Assembly (NCBI GenBank): GCA_036365455.1
Contig: JAWQUS010000023.1
Span: 1,302,001 to 1,366,000 of the forward strand
Origin: Macrosoma leucophasiata
Lineage: Eukaryota > Arthropoda > Insecta > Lepidoptera > Hedylidae
Direction: 5' to 3'
Length of the DNA: 64,000 nt
Position numbers and translations under genes: made by a program. The notes below the pieces were generated by a model that saw nothing but the letters and a program-made list of their open reading frames with translations, had not been told where the DNA came from and searched no databases. Positions 31,300 through 42,900 of the stretch are shown piece by piece (the stretch's first letter is position 1; the number at the start of each line of letters is the position of its first letter).

Positions 31300-31760
31300 A
31301 TATCCCATAAAAAAACCGGTTAAGTGCTGCCTGTTGGGCTTCGCGCAGTGTAGGTTTCCGTAGTTTTTAGGCTTTAATAATGTAAATGAATAAATACATG
31401 CATATTTTCTATGGAGTTCTTCAAAATTTTCAAGAAAAAAAAACATTTGGTCGACTATTACTTGCAAACTTGTAAAGCCAACTTAAGTGTGATAGTTTTC
31501 CTTTTAATTTTATTATATGCAGCAGCAGCATTGACGTAACGTTTAAATTTCTAACAACAACCGTTTAGTTGGTAGGGGGGGGACACTTGACTCTAACGAA
31601 AATTGGCACTTCAAAGCTTAATAAGTCACGAACAGTTAACTAAATCGAAAAATGATATTAGCACATCCCTAACATTTTTGAAAGACGTATCCAACGGTAT
31701 CCCACATAGGACATGGCAAAACTATAAAAGTTCCTTGTTTACCACGGAAGCCTAAAAGCA
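31300..31760 (-). repeat. Dispersed repeat F, copy 2
   Basis: Reverse-oriented relative of 13058-13800: AAAAAACCGGTTAAGTGC, TTGGTCGACTATTACTTGCA, CAACCGTTTAGTTGGTAGGG and CATGGCAAAACTATAAAAG. Confidence 0.7.
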
Positions 31761-31872
31761 ATACTTGTAAAAAAAACTAATTTTGCTACGCAGTTCTTAT
31801 GCCGTAAAAACTTGTAAAATCCATGTAACACCAAGTCAATATCTAATAACAGTTATTTATGTTTGTTTGTTT

Positions 31873-32215
31873 TTATATTATTTTCGCATTAACACATGCT
31901 TGTGAAATATATTTTATTTTTAAAGAAAAAATGGAACAACAATAACAATTATTAAGGGTAAAAGCGACTTCCTTACGATATTCAATAAACTGAAAAGTCT
32001 ATTATATCGGTTGCCTAACTAGCATAGTTGGTAATAGATGGCGCTGCTGCTACCATAAAGCAATGCAATAGATGTGAAGGAAAGATTTGACAAATCGGGC
32101 AGGGCTTCAGTAGCTCAGTTGGAAGAGCGGCTGGACTAGATTCCCAGTAGGTCGCGAGTTCGAGTCTCGCCTGAAGTCAAATTTTTCTTTCCATTTTTCT
32201 TTAAAAATAAAGTTA
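31873..32215 (+). mobile_element. tRNA-bearing element T3
   Basis: Carries the outer TTCGCATTAACACATGCTTG repeat on the left, the 190-bp flank, the tRNA-like core (32104-32177) and the TTTTTCTTTCC terminator side. This is the most complete copy and the one with both pol III boxes intact. Confidence 0.87.
32104..32177 (+). tRNA. tRNA-like gene (T3), best-preserved copy
   Basis: 74 nt with A-box TAGCTCAGTTGG, B-box-like AGTTCGAGTC and a TTTTT terminator 4 nt after the 3' end. Identical to the copy at 41363-41436 except one base in the D-loop. 9-nt anticodon loop as in T1. No encoded CCA; the 3' end reads CTGAAGTCA. Confidence 0.55.
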
Positions 32216-32254
32216 TTTATGTTTTAAACAAATAAATTGACTCGGCCGGCGCTG

Positions 32255-32640
32255 CGTATACGTCAATTGGAAGAGCGGCTGGAACTGGTGGTAGAGCTCC
32301 AGTGACGGAACTCGCGGGCGTAGGCACCACCGCATTACCTAATATACTTGCCGCTAAATGGTAGTGTTCAGCACTACCATGTTTCGGTCAAATCGGTCGG
32401 TCGGTTCGTGGTAATGTACGGCCCTGTGATTTCCGGCACAGAGGCATAACACCTTAGGCCTCAGGAGTGGCAACGCATCTGCATCATTTTGACCTTGGTC
32501 TTTGGGTGTCTATAGGCTGCAGTCATCACTTAACATCAATGTGAACTGCATGCTATAAAAAAAAAAGATTCCTAGTAGTCGCGGGTTCGACCTGAAGTCA
32601 ATTATTTCTTTCTATTTTTCTTTAATAGGTAATTCCAAGA
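32255..32640 (+). mobile_element. tRNA-bearing element T6, split by SINE-A
   Basis: TTGGAAGAGCGGCTGGA (32267-32283) resumes as GATTCCTAGTAGTCGCGGGT at 32567, showing SINE-A (32284-32566) inserted at the anticodon arm. Decayed. Confidence 0.8.
32284..32566 (+). mobile_element. SINE-A, full length, inside T6
   Basis: ACTGGTGGTAGAGCTCCAG head, complete body with a short GGTCGGTCGG slip near 32395, and a tail ending GCATGCTATAAAAAAAAAA (the TTGTTTGCC block is deleted). Confidence 0.9.
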
Positions 32641-33039
32641 ATCGTTGTGATTTTTTCTTTTAATAATTATATTTTTTACAATACACATAAAATTTAAAAT
32701 TTCCAATCATAATTATTGGCATAAATATTCATCATTGTAGAATGATGAATGTTATGCAAAAAATTTTACGTATTACTTACTTTTTGTCTGCCAAGTGAGA
32801 AAATTATTTTTGCATCACCATAAGGGAGCTATTCCATACACGTGATTGGAAATTTTGTATATAGAGTAGGTACATTAGGATTATAATTAAGTGAATCTAA
32901 ATCTTCATATTTTTCCTAAGCATTACGTTTAGAATGCCTTGCGCTCTGTAGATATGAATGATTTTCAAGGCAATTTTAAGTATTTTATAATTTTTCGAAA
33001 TTTTGGACAAACACGTCCACTGCTAGACAAAAAAGGCTT
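32641..33039. other. Intergenic AT-rich DNA
   Basis: No gene or classified repeat. Confidence 0.4.
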
Positions 33040-33257
33040 TTACACGACACGGTATTCAGGGTCCGGCAGAAAGGGTGGGGGTGGCCTCGCGGCGGGTTGC
33101 CGCTTATTACACTATCCGGTCGACAGCGACCTAACTCAATCACAGTACAACTACACGGGCCGCCCGGTCGCAATAATGAGGGCCCTAACCTAACGCCCTA
33201 AATGTTTTTACACTACCCTGACCCTTGCTATCGTACCCTGAATACCGTGCCGTGTAA
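33040..33257. mobile_element. MITE with TTACACG-ACACGGTATTC termini
   Basis: About 23-bp inverted repeats (TTACACGACACGGTATTCAG / complement with one change) enclose a GC-rich 218-bp core. Flanks AGGCTTT/AAAGCC extend the symmetry weakly. Confidence 0.75.
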
Positions 33258-33430
33258 TAAGTCCTAAAGCCTTCCCCAAAGACGGTGATAGAGACTGGTG
33301 GTAGAGCTCTAGTGACGGAGCTCGCGGGCATTGGCACCAACGCATTACTTCTATCTGAAGACATATGGCAGTGTTCAGCACTATCGTGTTCCGGTTAGGT
33401 GGTAATGTATGGTCCCGTAATAATTATCAC

Positions 33431-33458
33431 CACAGAATAGATAAATATCTATTCTGTG
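33431..33458. repeat. 12-bp perfect palindrome, 4-nt loop
   Basis: CACAGAATAGAT-AAAT-ATCTATTCTGTG. A close relative of the hairpin at 37578-37610 (CACGGAATAGATA). Confidence 0.85.
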
Positions 33459-33473
33459 ATTATCATAGAGACA

Positions 33474-33784
33474 CATAGAGCAATCCGGACCACCGGCAGC
33501 GGCGGACCGGGGGGCAGTAGCCATACGCAGGCTTTCCCTCTGTCAAAGTACAAGCCCAAATGGTCCTACGCCTGTCGCCCAGATGTTTAAATGTGTGCGT
33601 GAAATTGTTTATGTATTTTGTTCAAGTCAAGGTGTGAGTTTCGTAGTAAAAAACGATTTTTGTAGTGTGTGTGTATCACACGTAGTTCTCCCCGCAAAAA
33701 ATTATAAACCCTTTTGCATCGGTAATAAGCGCTATGGCTACTCCTCTCCGGTCCGCCGCGGCTGGTGGCCCGTGTTGCTCTTTG
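33474..33784. mobile_element. hAT-type MITE, copy 1
   Basis: 311 bp, TIRs CATAGAGCAATCCGGACCAC / complement. Flanked by TAGAGACA and CAGAGACA (7 of 8 match). Interior (CTCTGTCAAAGTACAAGCCC, CAAGTCAAGGTGTGAGTTTC) shared with 49646-49938 and 63718-63782. Confidence 0.87.
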
Positions 33785-34178
33785 CAGAGACATAACAACT
33801 TAGGTCTCATGGATGGCGACGCATCTGCATTATGACCTCTGGTTTTTATGTACATGTCTATAGGCTGCTGTCATCAATTAACATCATCAGCGTATACCTA
33901 CGTCTTTTATTTATCTATATTTATGTAATATTACGTAATTATGTATATAAATATAACATTAGTATGCATGGAAGTTTTATGTAGTTGGGCGGCTTGTAGT
34001 TCGCAAAGCCACTTACGGTGGTCCTATCAGAACACCAGCGCTGTAGTGCAAACTACAGCAATTCAGCTGAGATGGGTACCATTTTTTTGGTCTCACACAT
34101 ACATCATGCCGGTAGTTGTGTTAAGTTGTTTCTGTTTTTATTATTGTTTTTTTTTATTATTATCATTTGTTTATTTAG

Positions 34179-34203
34179 TGTGTGTGTGTGTGTGTGTGTG
34201 TGT
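34179..34203. repeat. (GT)12 microsatellite
   Basis: Uninterrupted GT dinucleotide tract. Confidence 0.95.
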
Positions 34204-34578
34204 CAAAATATAAACTATTTCTATTTCTATTTTAATTTCAAAAGGTACACGAAATCGTGGTACAGAAATATACTCTTAAATAAAATACTCCTAGGTTTAT
34301 CTGTTACACAAATCTCTGATTAATTACGTATCACATTTCAACGGAATATTAAGTTAATTAATTATTTACTATAATTTTATTTTATGCCATTCAAAAACTC
34401 ATAAAAGACACTTGGAATGTAGCGTAGGTAATAAAAAATTGTTAACTTAGCTTTTAGCATAATTGTTAGTCAACTAGCTCTTGCCCGTAGCTCCGTCCGC
34501 GTGTATGTCGCTGCACCCTTCGACCTAACCTGGCTAAGGCGGGGACGGGGGGCCCCATCTCGCCCAACCATCAGCACC

Positions 34579-34932
34579 TAGGGGCCGTTCAAGTATTACG
34601 TAAGCAGATTTATTACAAATCTTTACCCCCCATCCCCCTTGACAGCAAAAGTAAGCAAAGCTCTTACCCCCTCCCCCAATGCTTACGTAAACATTTTTCA
34701 ATTAATGTATTGTTTTTTTTTAATATCATAATTATAATGTTATAATTGTAATTTAAAAAATAAGAAAATAGATTTAGGAAAGATATTAGATTTTACTGAT
34801 GTAATAAGTTAATAACTACCGATGACGTAATCATCATCTAGACTCCCTTACCCCCCATGTCATCCAAAATAAGCAGAGCAAAGACCCCCCCGCCCCCCCA
34901 TAGTGCTCACATAATACTTGTACGGCCCCCTA
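34579..34932. mobile_element. MITE with GGGGCCGTTCAAGTATTACG termini
   Basis: Left TAGGGGCCGTTCAAGTATTA and right ATAATACTTGTACGGCCCCC. Subterminal CTTACCCCC-rich stretches face each other. Resembles widespread animal hAT MITEs. No clean target duplication. Confidence 0.75.
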
Positions 34933-34996
34933 CAGATGAAAAGGCTTGTACTTAAAAGATATTTAGGTTTATCGTCGTGTCGGTGAAACATACAGT

Positions 34997-35066
34997 CATA
35001 GAGCGACGCGGGCTACCGGTCGCGGTGGACCGGAGCGCCGCGACCGGTGGCCCGCGTTGCTCTATG
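34997..35066. mobile_element. hAT-type MITE, copy 2, reduced to a 70-bp near-palindrome
   Basis: CATAGAGCGACGCGGG... directly joined to its own complementary end ...CCCGCGTTGCTCTATG. Flanked by an exact 8-bp duplication CATACAGT (34989-34996, 35067-35074). Confidence 0.9.
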
Positions 35067-35233
35067 CATACAGTAGGTGAGACAGTATGTCGTCAAAAGT
35101 GTCATATACCAAAGGTTCTGTCGGCAAATAGCCCATAGGTGAAATTTACTGCTGGGGAAACGGTAATAAATGAATCGTCCTGTCAACGAACAGTCCAATG
35201 GCAAATCGTACTTTATACGTACGTACGTAATTT

Positions 35234-35492
35234 ACTGGTGGTAGAACTCCAGTGACGGAGCTCGCGGGCGAAGGCACCACCGCATTACCTAATAGGTATA
35301 CTTGCCGCTCAATGGTAGTGTTCAGCACTATCGTGTTCCTGTCAGCTGGTAATGTACGGCCCCGTAATTTCCACACAGAGGCACACCTTAGGCTTCAGGA
35401 GTGGTAACGCATCTGCATTTTGACTTTGGTCTTTTTGTCACATCAATGTGAACTGCATGCTTGTTTGCCACTTCCATTACATAGAAAAAAAA
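35234..35492 (+). mobile_element. SINE-A, full length
   Basis: ACTGGTGGTAGAACTCCAG head to CCACTTCCATTACATAG and an A-run, with a small deletion near the CTATAGGCTGCAG block. Confidence 0.92.
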
Positions 35493-36259
35493 TCGGCCGT
35501 AGGAGAACCATTGCTAGACCGAATAGAATGTCTATTATTATGATAGAAGCATTATTATGGTCGAAGTAGTCAACTTTTAGCATAGCCAACAAATTGGTAT
35601 TTGCCTGTAGCGTCCACTACATTAAGGCGCCAACTAGTGGAACACAGACGAAACCACACACAGTACTTGTCTAGCACGATAGATGGCGTGCATTCGAATT
35701 ACATCGCACATACGAAGATTTCTCAAGAGTTGGCATATATACAACTTCCCAACGTCAATCGTTGGGCCGCGGCCCGCCAGGCGTTACCACCTCGCCTGGT
35801 CAGAGGATCCTCCCTTTTCGTCGGAGGAACAATTCCACCCGTTCCTCCACATGCCCAAGAGGCTGTTTTTGGTCTTCTAGCAGACCAGAAATTAAAAAGT
35901 ATAATCAATTCATCTTTTTGTTTCTCTAGAAAACTTCAATGTAGAAACTTAGTATTCAGTAAAAACTTATTTTTCATGAATTCTCAGTAATTTTTAGCTT
36001 GAGTGAGAATGTTTATTTTTTACTTGAATATGTACCATCGAAGCAGTTTCCAGTGATACATAGCCATTGCAAATTAGACTTTATTATCTCACAAATAAGG
36101 TACCGATTTGATTTATAGGATATTTCTTCTATGGAACATAGGTCACGCGTTAATAAATATTTCCGTCAATCGTTTTTTGCATTGGCATTATTGGGTGAAG
36201 AAATCAAATAGTTCATAATTTCTAACGTTTTTGGGTTTTGTAACTCAAAAGGAAAAATC
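35493..36259. other. Intergenic DNA with an unassigned GC-rich patch
   Basis: 35600-35900 is notably GC-rich with overlapping open frames on both strands, longest 35601-35990 (+, 129 codons). The translation is not recognised and has no clear domain, so it is not called as a gene. It may be a fragment of a mobile element. Confidence 0.4.
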
Positions 36260-36550
36260 TTTTTTTTTTTTTATGTAATCGAAGTGGCAAACAAGCATGC
36301 AGTTCACATTGATGTTAAGTGATGACTGCAGCCTATAGACACCCACACAAAGACCACGATCAAAATGCAGATGCGTTACCACTCCTGAGGCCTAAGGTGT
36401 TATGCCTCTGTGCCGGAAATTACAGGGCCATACATTACCACCTGACCGGAACACGATAGTGCTGAACACTAACATTTAGCGGCAAGTATATTAGGTAATG
36501 CGGTGGTGCCTACGCCTGCGAGCTCCGTCACTGGAGCTCTACCACCAGTA
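36260..36550 (-). mobile_element. SINE-A, full length
   Basis: T-run, ATGTAATCGAAGTGGC, all blocks, head ending CTACCACCAGTAG. Confidence 0.93.
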
Positions 36551-36926
36551 GAATCTTACAACAAATGGGAAAACCTTTATAACAAATACGAACCACTTTC
36601 TTTGGTCCAGAAATATATACAAAAAGTGATTAAAAAAAACAAATCAAACCGAAATTAGGAAAATTACTAAGTACCTACATATTATTTGGGGAATCTTTAA
36701 TTGCACCTCTATTTAAAATTTAAGCAAACAACAATTATCCTCTAATAATGCACCAGCATATCAAATAAATTACTGTTTATCAAATTAAATAATTGTATAA
36801 CTAAATGTGTAGTATAAGAAAATGTCTAAAATATATCAAAGTTAGCGACTTTATTTATCTTATTTTACTACGAAAATCTTGCTAAAACCACAGATATAAG
36901 CATTCTAAAATAAAATTACTCACCAT

Positions 36927-37237
36927 ATAACAAAAATACTGATTTGCACACTAAATTATCCAATATTACCACCGAATTACTAAAATCACTATCTTAAACT
37001 GCATAACAAAGAATGCATGTTTTAGGTTAGGTTAGATTAGATTTTTTTTCTTTAAAATTTAATAGGTGACGTATTCCAAAAAAAACAGATTAAATGTATC
37101 GTTGCACTAAAAGGATAATTAGATTTACTATAAGTTACCAGATAGTAATTCATTAAAATAGTTTAGCTTTAAACATCAAACAGTATAGTATATTTGATTT
37201 ATTTGATGGGCTTTAGTGTGCAATTCAGTATTTTTGT
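36927..37237. repeat. 28-bp inverted repeat bounding 311 bp
   Basis: TAACAAAAATACTGATTTGC...(36927-36954) faces its complement at 37210-37237 with one mismatch. Possible small MITE; no protein. Confidence 0.6.
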
Positions 37238-37492
37238 TAGCAATTTCGAATATTTACTTTGATAGAAAAATGTGGATTTACAGTTGTAAAATTAAATACT
37301 ACCCATTTTATTTCATACATAACCCTGTGTGTTCGTGTGTTTTTATGTCTGTTCGTCTATCACAACAAGTAGATAATAAATCTATGATCACAACCGATTC
37401 TCTCTGGAAGTGCTGTCGACTGAGTTTAAAATTGGTACGTTACAACATGCAAATCAGTGACCCAAACATGAACGTGTAAAAAGTGAATATTT

Positions 37493-37613
37493 AACGAACG
37501 AACTACCTAAGAACTAGTATTAGCTGTTTTAATTGATATTTCATTTTAAGGTTTAAATCATTCTAGTCATAACAAATCACGGAATAGATACATTAATTAT
37601 CTATTCCGTGTAA
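37493..37613 (+). repeat. Repeat I, forward arm
   Basis: AACGAACGAACTACCTAAG, CTAGTATTAGCTGTTTTAAT, and the hairpin CACGGAATAGATA/TATCTATTCCGTG (37578-37610). The inverse copy is at 39528-39628. Confidence 0.8.
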
Positions 37614-37690
37614 ATTCAAAGGAATTTCGTAAAAACTAGTTTTCACTAAGGAAACGCGTTATACCTATCTAAAACCTGGTTTTAACTGTA

Positions 37691-38006
37691 CGTAACTCCA
37701 GGCCTGTAATCCCCGAAGGGGTAGGCAGAGGTAAATGCATGCATTTAAGCATACATGCAAACACTCACGATTTGCCGCCGGTTACGTTTTTGGCCCATGT
37801 AACAGGTGGGGAGCCTGTTGACATCTCCGGGCACATAACCAAACTTCGAGGTACTGGGAAATTTCCAGAAAATGGAAAAATCCCAATAGAACCAGTGACA
37901 AAGGACTTTACACCATTATCTCTGATAAGCCCCTACCCGGGAAGCGAACCCAGGACCTCAGCGTAGTAGTAGTGGCTTGCTACCACTAGGCTACCGAGGC
38001 GGTTAA
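37691..38006 (-). mobile_element. SINE-C copy 4, best preserved
   Basis: Tail CCTGTAATCCCCGAAGGGG. The head (minus) reads GCCTCGGTAGCCTAGTGGTA with B-box-like GGTTCGCTTCC, a tRNA-like promoter arrangement. Confidence 0.9.
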
Positions 38007-38044
38007 CTGAAACATATTATTATACATATCTGTATGCATCTTCC

Positions 38045-38375
38045 ATAAATCTATACAAATAAACAAAATTGGAGTGTCTCTAATATAAAAATACCTAACC
38101 TTTTTTTTCTTTAAACCTTCCCTGGACTTCCAAATATCATTCATAACCAAAATTAGCCAAATCTGTTCAGCCGTGCTCCAGTTTTAGCGAGACTAACGAA
38201 CAGCAATTGATTTTTATATATATTTGTGATACATGTACCAAAATAGCATTTATTCAAATTTTTGTGTGTCTGTTTGTTTTAGCTAAACTCTGGAGCGGCG
38301 GACCGATTTTGACGGGACTTCCACTGTCAGATAGGTAGTTGATGTAAAATAAGGAGTAACTTAGGATTTTTATTT
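38045..38375 (+). mobile_element. Helitron-like fragment
   Basis: AAATTGGAGTGTCTCTAATA, CATGTACCAAAATAGCAT, CGGACCGATTTTGACGGGAC and AAGGAGTAACTTAGG blocks, as at 26410 and 52020. Its 3' end is cut by the SINE-A at 38381. Confidence 0.6.
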
Positions 38376-38380
38376 TATAT

Positions 38381-38670
38381 TTTTTTTTTTTATGTAATGG
38401 AAGTGGCAAACAAGCATGCAGTTCACATTGATGTTAAGTGATGACTGCAGCCTATAGACATCCACACAGAGACCAAGATCAAAATGCAGATGCGTTACCA
38501 CTCCTGAGGCCTAAGGTGTTATGCCTCTGTGCCGGAAATTACAGGGGCGTACATTACCACCTGCCCGGAACACGATAGTGCTGAACACTACCATTTAGCG
38601 GCAAGTGTATTAGGTAATGCGGTGGTGCCTACGCCCGCGAGCTCCGTCACTGGAGCTCTACCACCAGTAA
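38381..38670 (-). mobile_element. SINE-A, full length
   Basis: T10 tail, ATGTAATGGAAGTGGC to CTACCACCAGTAA. Confidence 0.93.
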
Positions 38671-39527
38671 AACCAGCAGCATAATTAAATTCATAGCTCA
38701 TATTGTGAAATAAAACCAATAAGTAATTACGTGATGTTCATGGCAACACAAGGAATTATGTTGTTTTAATACCTGTAAATATCAAACAATGTCATGCACT
38801 TTTGAACTCAAATTAAATATAACCTTATAATGATGAATATTTGATATGAAGCAAGCTTACTTAACTAGTGACATTATTATTGAAGCAGGGTGTTAATCGA
38901 TTCCATTTCCAAATATGTAAAAGACGGGTTATTATGGGCTTGCAATCGTTGTTATGTTATTGAAGTAAGAAAAATATTATAATTTTCAAGGTAAAAAACA
39001 AAATACACCGTAATTTTAAGCATACAGAAAGGGAGAAAAGTCTGCCCGTGACCACGGTAGCTGGAAAGCGACCGAAACGTCGGGTGTAAGAAGAAGTTTG
39101 GGAGTGTTGTATACGCGAGAAAATCCGCAAGTTTAATTTCTACAAAGATAGAAAAACAAATAAAATAAAAGAGAGAGAGAGAGAAAATTACTGGAATGTT
39201 TAAGTTTGTATAAAAATAAGGATATAAAAGCAGCGTAGATATAAATAGCCGCCAAGTGCAACTCGCACTCTTTGTTTTTTTTTAATTTATTTCATTTATT
39301 GAAAGAAAGAATAAAAATATTTTGTGTTCTTTTTTTAATTATAGTTTTAATACCTACTAGTTTCGGAGAAAAAAGACAGGGGAAGGTAAAGGCCAACTAT
39401 AAAACTAGTTAAACTAATATTTAAAAAATTGAAATTCTTACAAAAGGCCCTTCTTGTGCCAAATCGTATGGAAAAACTTTTTTTTTCAATTCCCGGTTTT
39501 TTCTTTCAACGGCAGCCCTATAATAAG

Positions 39528-39628
39528 AATAGATATTTAATTGATCTATTCCGTGCTTAAACCTTAAAATCAAATATCAATTAAAACAGCTAATACTAGT
39601 TCTTCGTTAGGTAGTTCGTTCGTTAAAT
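39528..39628 (-). repeat. Repeat I, reverse arm
   Basis: Inverse of 37493-37613, lacking about 20 nt in the middle. The pair bounds 2.1 kb. Confidence 0.8.
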
Positions 39629-39822
39629 AGATACATAATAGGATAAAATCATCATGAATGTCATATAAGTATATAACATATTATATAAATGTAATGCGGA
39701 AAATAATATATGTAACTTATGCAAATAATTTTTTTTAAACAAATTTTCTTATTCTATATATTATTACAAACACACCTTGATAAAATCAAGATGGTAAATA
39801 AAAACATCTTTTAATAATATTA

Positions 39823-39828
39823 TTTATT
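39823..39828 (-). terminator. Gene B poly(A) signal (AATAAA)
   Basis: AATAAA on the minus strand, 23 nt after the gene B stop codon. Confidence 0.5.
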
Positions 39829-39851
39829 CATTGGTTAGCAATAAACACATT

Positions 39852-39998
39852 TTAAATTTTACTACTAACAGTATTAGGATTTTTTGACCTAGTTTTAGAT
39901 ATTTCCTTAACTAGTCGATTTATTGGCGACTCGACCAGCAGCCATAATGGTAAAGCTGTCAGAAATGTCCAGAAGATGATGCCAGATATTGTGGTCAG
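39852..39998 (-). CDS. Gene B exon 13 (last)
   Basis: 147 nt, phase 0, stop TAA at 39854-39852. The acceptor TGTTTCAG precedes 39998. Encodes the last membrane helix ending LLVESP and a basic Ser/Lys tail. SINE-C lies only about 20 bp upstream of the acceptor. Confidence 0.9.
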   Translation of the reverse strand: MTTISGIIFWTFLTALPLWLLVESPINRLVKEISKTRSKNPNTVSSKI

Positions 39999-42900
39999 CT
40001 GAAACAGAATTTTAAACGTAACGTAACTCTTCACGCCCGTATTTCTCGAAGGGGTAGGCAGAAGTAAATGCATTCAAGCATACATGCATAGTAAAATTTT
40101 ACTGTGTGTTTGCATTGAGGATGTTTGCATGTATCATACATTTTTTTAATGTAATGAAAGTGGAAAAAAAGCATGCAGTTCACATTGATGTTAAGTGATT
40201 ACTATAGCCCATAGACACCCACACAAAGACCAGAGGTCAATATGCAGATGCGTTACCACCCCTGAGTCCTGAGGCCTAAGTTGCCGTGTCTCTGTGAAGA
40301 GTGATTACGGGGCCATACATTACCATCTCACCGGAACACGATAGTGCTGAACACTACCATTTGGCGGCAGATGGGTTAGGTAATGAGGGGGTGCTTACGC
40401 CCTCGAGCTCCTACACTGTTACTACTCACGATTCGCCGGTTACGTTTAAGCCCATGTAACAGGTGGAGAATCTGTTGATACCTCCGCGCACATTACTAAA
40501 CTCCGAGATACTGGGAAACTTCCACAAAATGGAAAAATCCCAATAAAACCCTCTAAGCCCTCGACCTCAGAATCGAACCCAAGACCCCAGCGTAGTATTG
40601 ATCTGCCACCACTAGGCTACTGAGGCAGTTAATCTATTTTTTATGCAATGGAAGTGGCAAACATGCATGCAGTTCAGATTGATGTTAAGTGATGACTGCA
40701 GCCTATAGACGCCCACACAAAGACCGAGATCAAAATGCACATGCGTTACCACTTCTGAGGCCTAAGATGTTATGTTATGTTATGCCTCTCAGTGCCGGAA
40801 ATTACAGGGCCGTACATTACCACCTGATCAGAACACGATAGTGCTGAACACTACTATTTCGCGGCAATTAGGAAATGCGGTCTACGCCCGCGAGATGCGT
40901 CGCTGGAACTCCACCACCAATCTATGCAGCGGATTTACCATATTGAAGTGTGTGATATGCAGAAGACTGACTCTCGTGGCGCTGTAGTACCGAATAACAG
41001 GGAAGTGCACTATGAACATGCAGTAGGAAAGCCGGCTCGACACGACCCACCCGTTCCATTCCAATACACTGCGGTATTTATCTGTGAAGTTAATATAAAG
41101 CAAGCTGTTTGTAGTTTAATTTGTCGCTTCCAAGCGTATTTATTTTCAGTATTTGTTTTTATAGAGGCAACAGCAATATATATAATAATCAATTGCTGTT
41201 CGTTAGTCTCGCTTAAACTCGAGAACGACTGGACCGATTTGGCTAATTTTGGTTTTGAATTATTTTTGGAATGTTTAAAAGTATAGTTGGTAATAGATGG
41301 CGCAGCTGCTACCATAAAGCAATGCAATAGATGTGAAGGAAAGATTTGACAAATCAGGCAGGGCTTCAGTAGCTCAATTGGAAGAGCGGCTGGACTAGAT
41401 TCCCAGTAGGTCGCGAGTTCGAGTCTCGCCTGAAGTCAAATTTTTCTTTCCATTTTTCTTTAAAAATAAAAATATTTCACAAGCATGTGTTAATGCGAAA
41501 TAATATAAAAACAATGTTTAAAAGGTAAAAAAAGATTAAGAAATTGAAGGGAAATTGTAAAAACCACAATTTCATTTATCCATACTAATAGTTCGTCATC
41601 CGCGTCCATCAAACCTTTCACACATTAATACATTGTGAGGCAATACGAAGTTTGCCAGGACAGCTAGTAATTAATGAAAATTTCACCTTTCTAGCTATCG
41701 CGGTTTATGAGATACAGTCTGGTGTCAGGCAGACAGGCGGTCATACAGATAGAAAGCTTACTAACATGTTCCTGTTTACTTTTTAGGTACGGAACCCTAA
41801 AAAAACAAAGTAAGAATTAAGGCGGTTCTACTGGCGACGCGTCCCGCCGCGGTGCGCAGACGGGCAGTAGACGGGTATGATACTATTAGCACACCGCGGA
41901 CACTCCGCCAAAATTCCATACAAACGCTTAATTTGGTCTCTATTACACAGACATCAAACAGTGACGTGTATTTACACTTTCACCTGTGTGCGTAGCACAT
42001 ATACGTATGAAAATACCAACCGTTGCCCATAAGAGGGGAGGAGGTTGGTTGATGCGGGGAAATCGGGCGGGACGTCGAAGTGTCCATTCTATACGTAGTA
42101 TTATTACATATTCTCTGCTATTAGGTATCTATCCATATACGCGACGGAGCGCGGTGTAGTGGGTTGAGCGCCTAAGAGTATAGACAGCAGGATTACCTTC
42201 CAACTTGAAGACGAGTCCAATGACGAATAAAGCAAACAGCATGCTCAAAACAGGCTTGATGAAGGTTGCACTTAGTACCCTCACGAGGAGAGATGATCTC
42301 GGGCCCAGATAGAAGACTCGAGAAGATATTGTTATGAAGATTGCCGCAGGGATTATTAACCAGTAGATGTAACGGTATTTCTGGAAATAATGCGATTTTT
42401 TATGTTATGATGGTGCCAAACAAACATGGAGTTCACATGGATTAAGCTACAAACGCAGCCAATATACACAAAAACCAAAGTTCAAATTGAACTGTTCAAT
42501 AGATAAATGCGTTGCAATCCTTTAGGTCTTCAGACATTACAGGTCTACGCACATTACACCGACTCAACTTCAACTCAACGCACAGTTTGCCGTTGAAATG
42601 TTAGCTTTATGTTATTACCACCGCATTACCTAATATACTTGCCGCTAAATGGTAGTGTTCAGCACTATCATGTTCCGGTCAGGTGGTAATGTAAGGCCCT
42701 GTAACTTCCGGCACAGAGGCATAACACCTTAGGCCTCAGGAGTGGTAACCCATCCGCATTTTGACCTTCGTCTTTGTGTGGGTGCCTATAGGCTGCAGTC
42801 ATCACTTAACATCAATGTGAACTGCATGCTTGTTTGCCGCTTTCATAACATAAAAAAAATTGGAGTTCACATGGATTAAGCAACAACGCAGCCAATATAC

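Larger units (their letters stand above)
33295..33885 (+). mobile_element. SINE-A variant B split by a hAT MITE
   Basis: GACTGGTGGTAGAGCTC to GGTCCCGTAATAATTATCAC at 33425, resuming CAGAGACATAACAACTTAGG at 33785. The tail half is incomplete. The gap holds a palindrome (33431-33458) and the MITE 33474-33784. Confidence 0.8.
38671..39851. other. Region downstream of gene B
   Basis: Contains one arm of the GAAACGTCG family (39023-39140), repeat I reverse arm (39528-39628) and a poly(A) signal. Otherwise AT-rich with no gene. Confidence 0.5.

Noticed and set aside
32104..32177. Functional tRNA-Ser (anticodon AGA)
   Set aside because: AGA can be read only by forcing a 7-nt loop with an A-C mismatch closing pair; there is no long variable arm as Ser requires, so isotype left open.
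35601..35990. 129-codon open frame on the plus strand
   Set aside because: No recognisable domain; overlapping frames on both strands reflect local GC richness, and there is no supporting splice or signal context.
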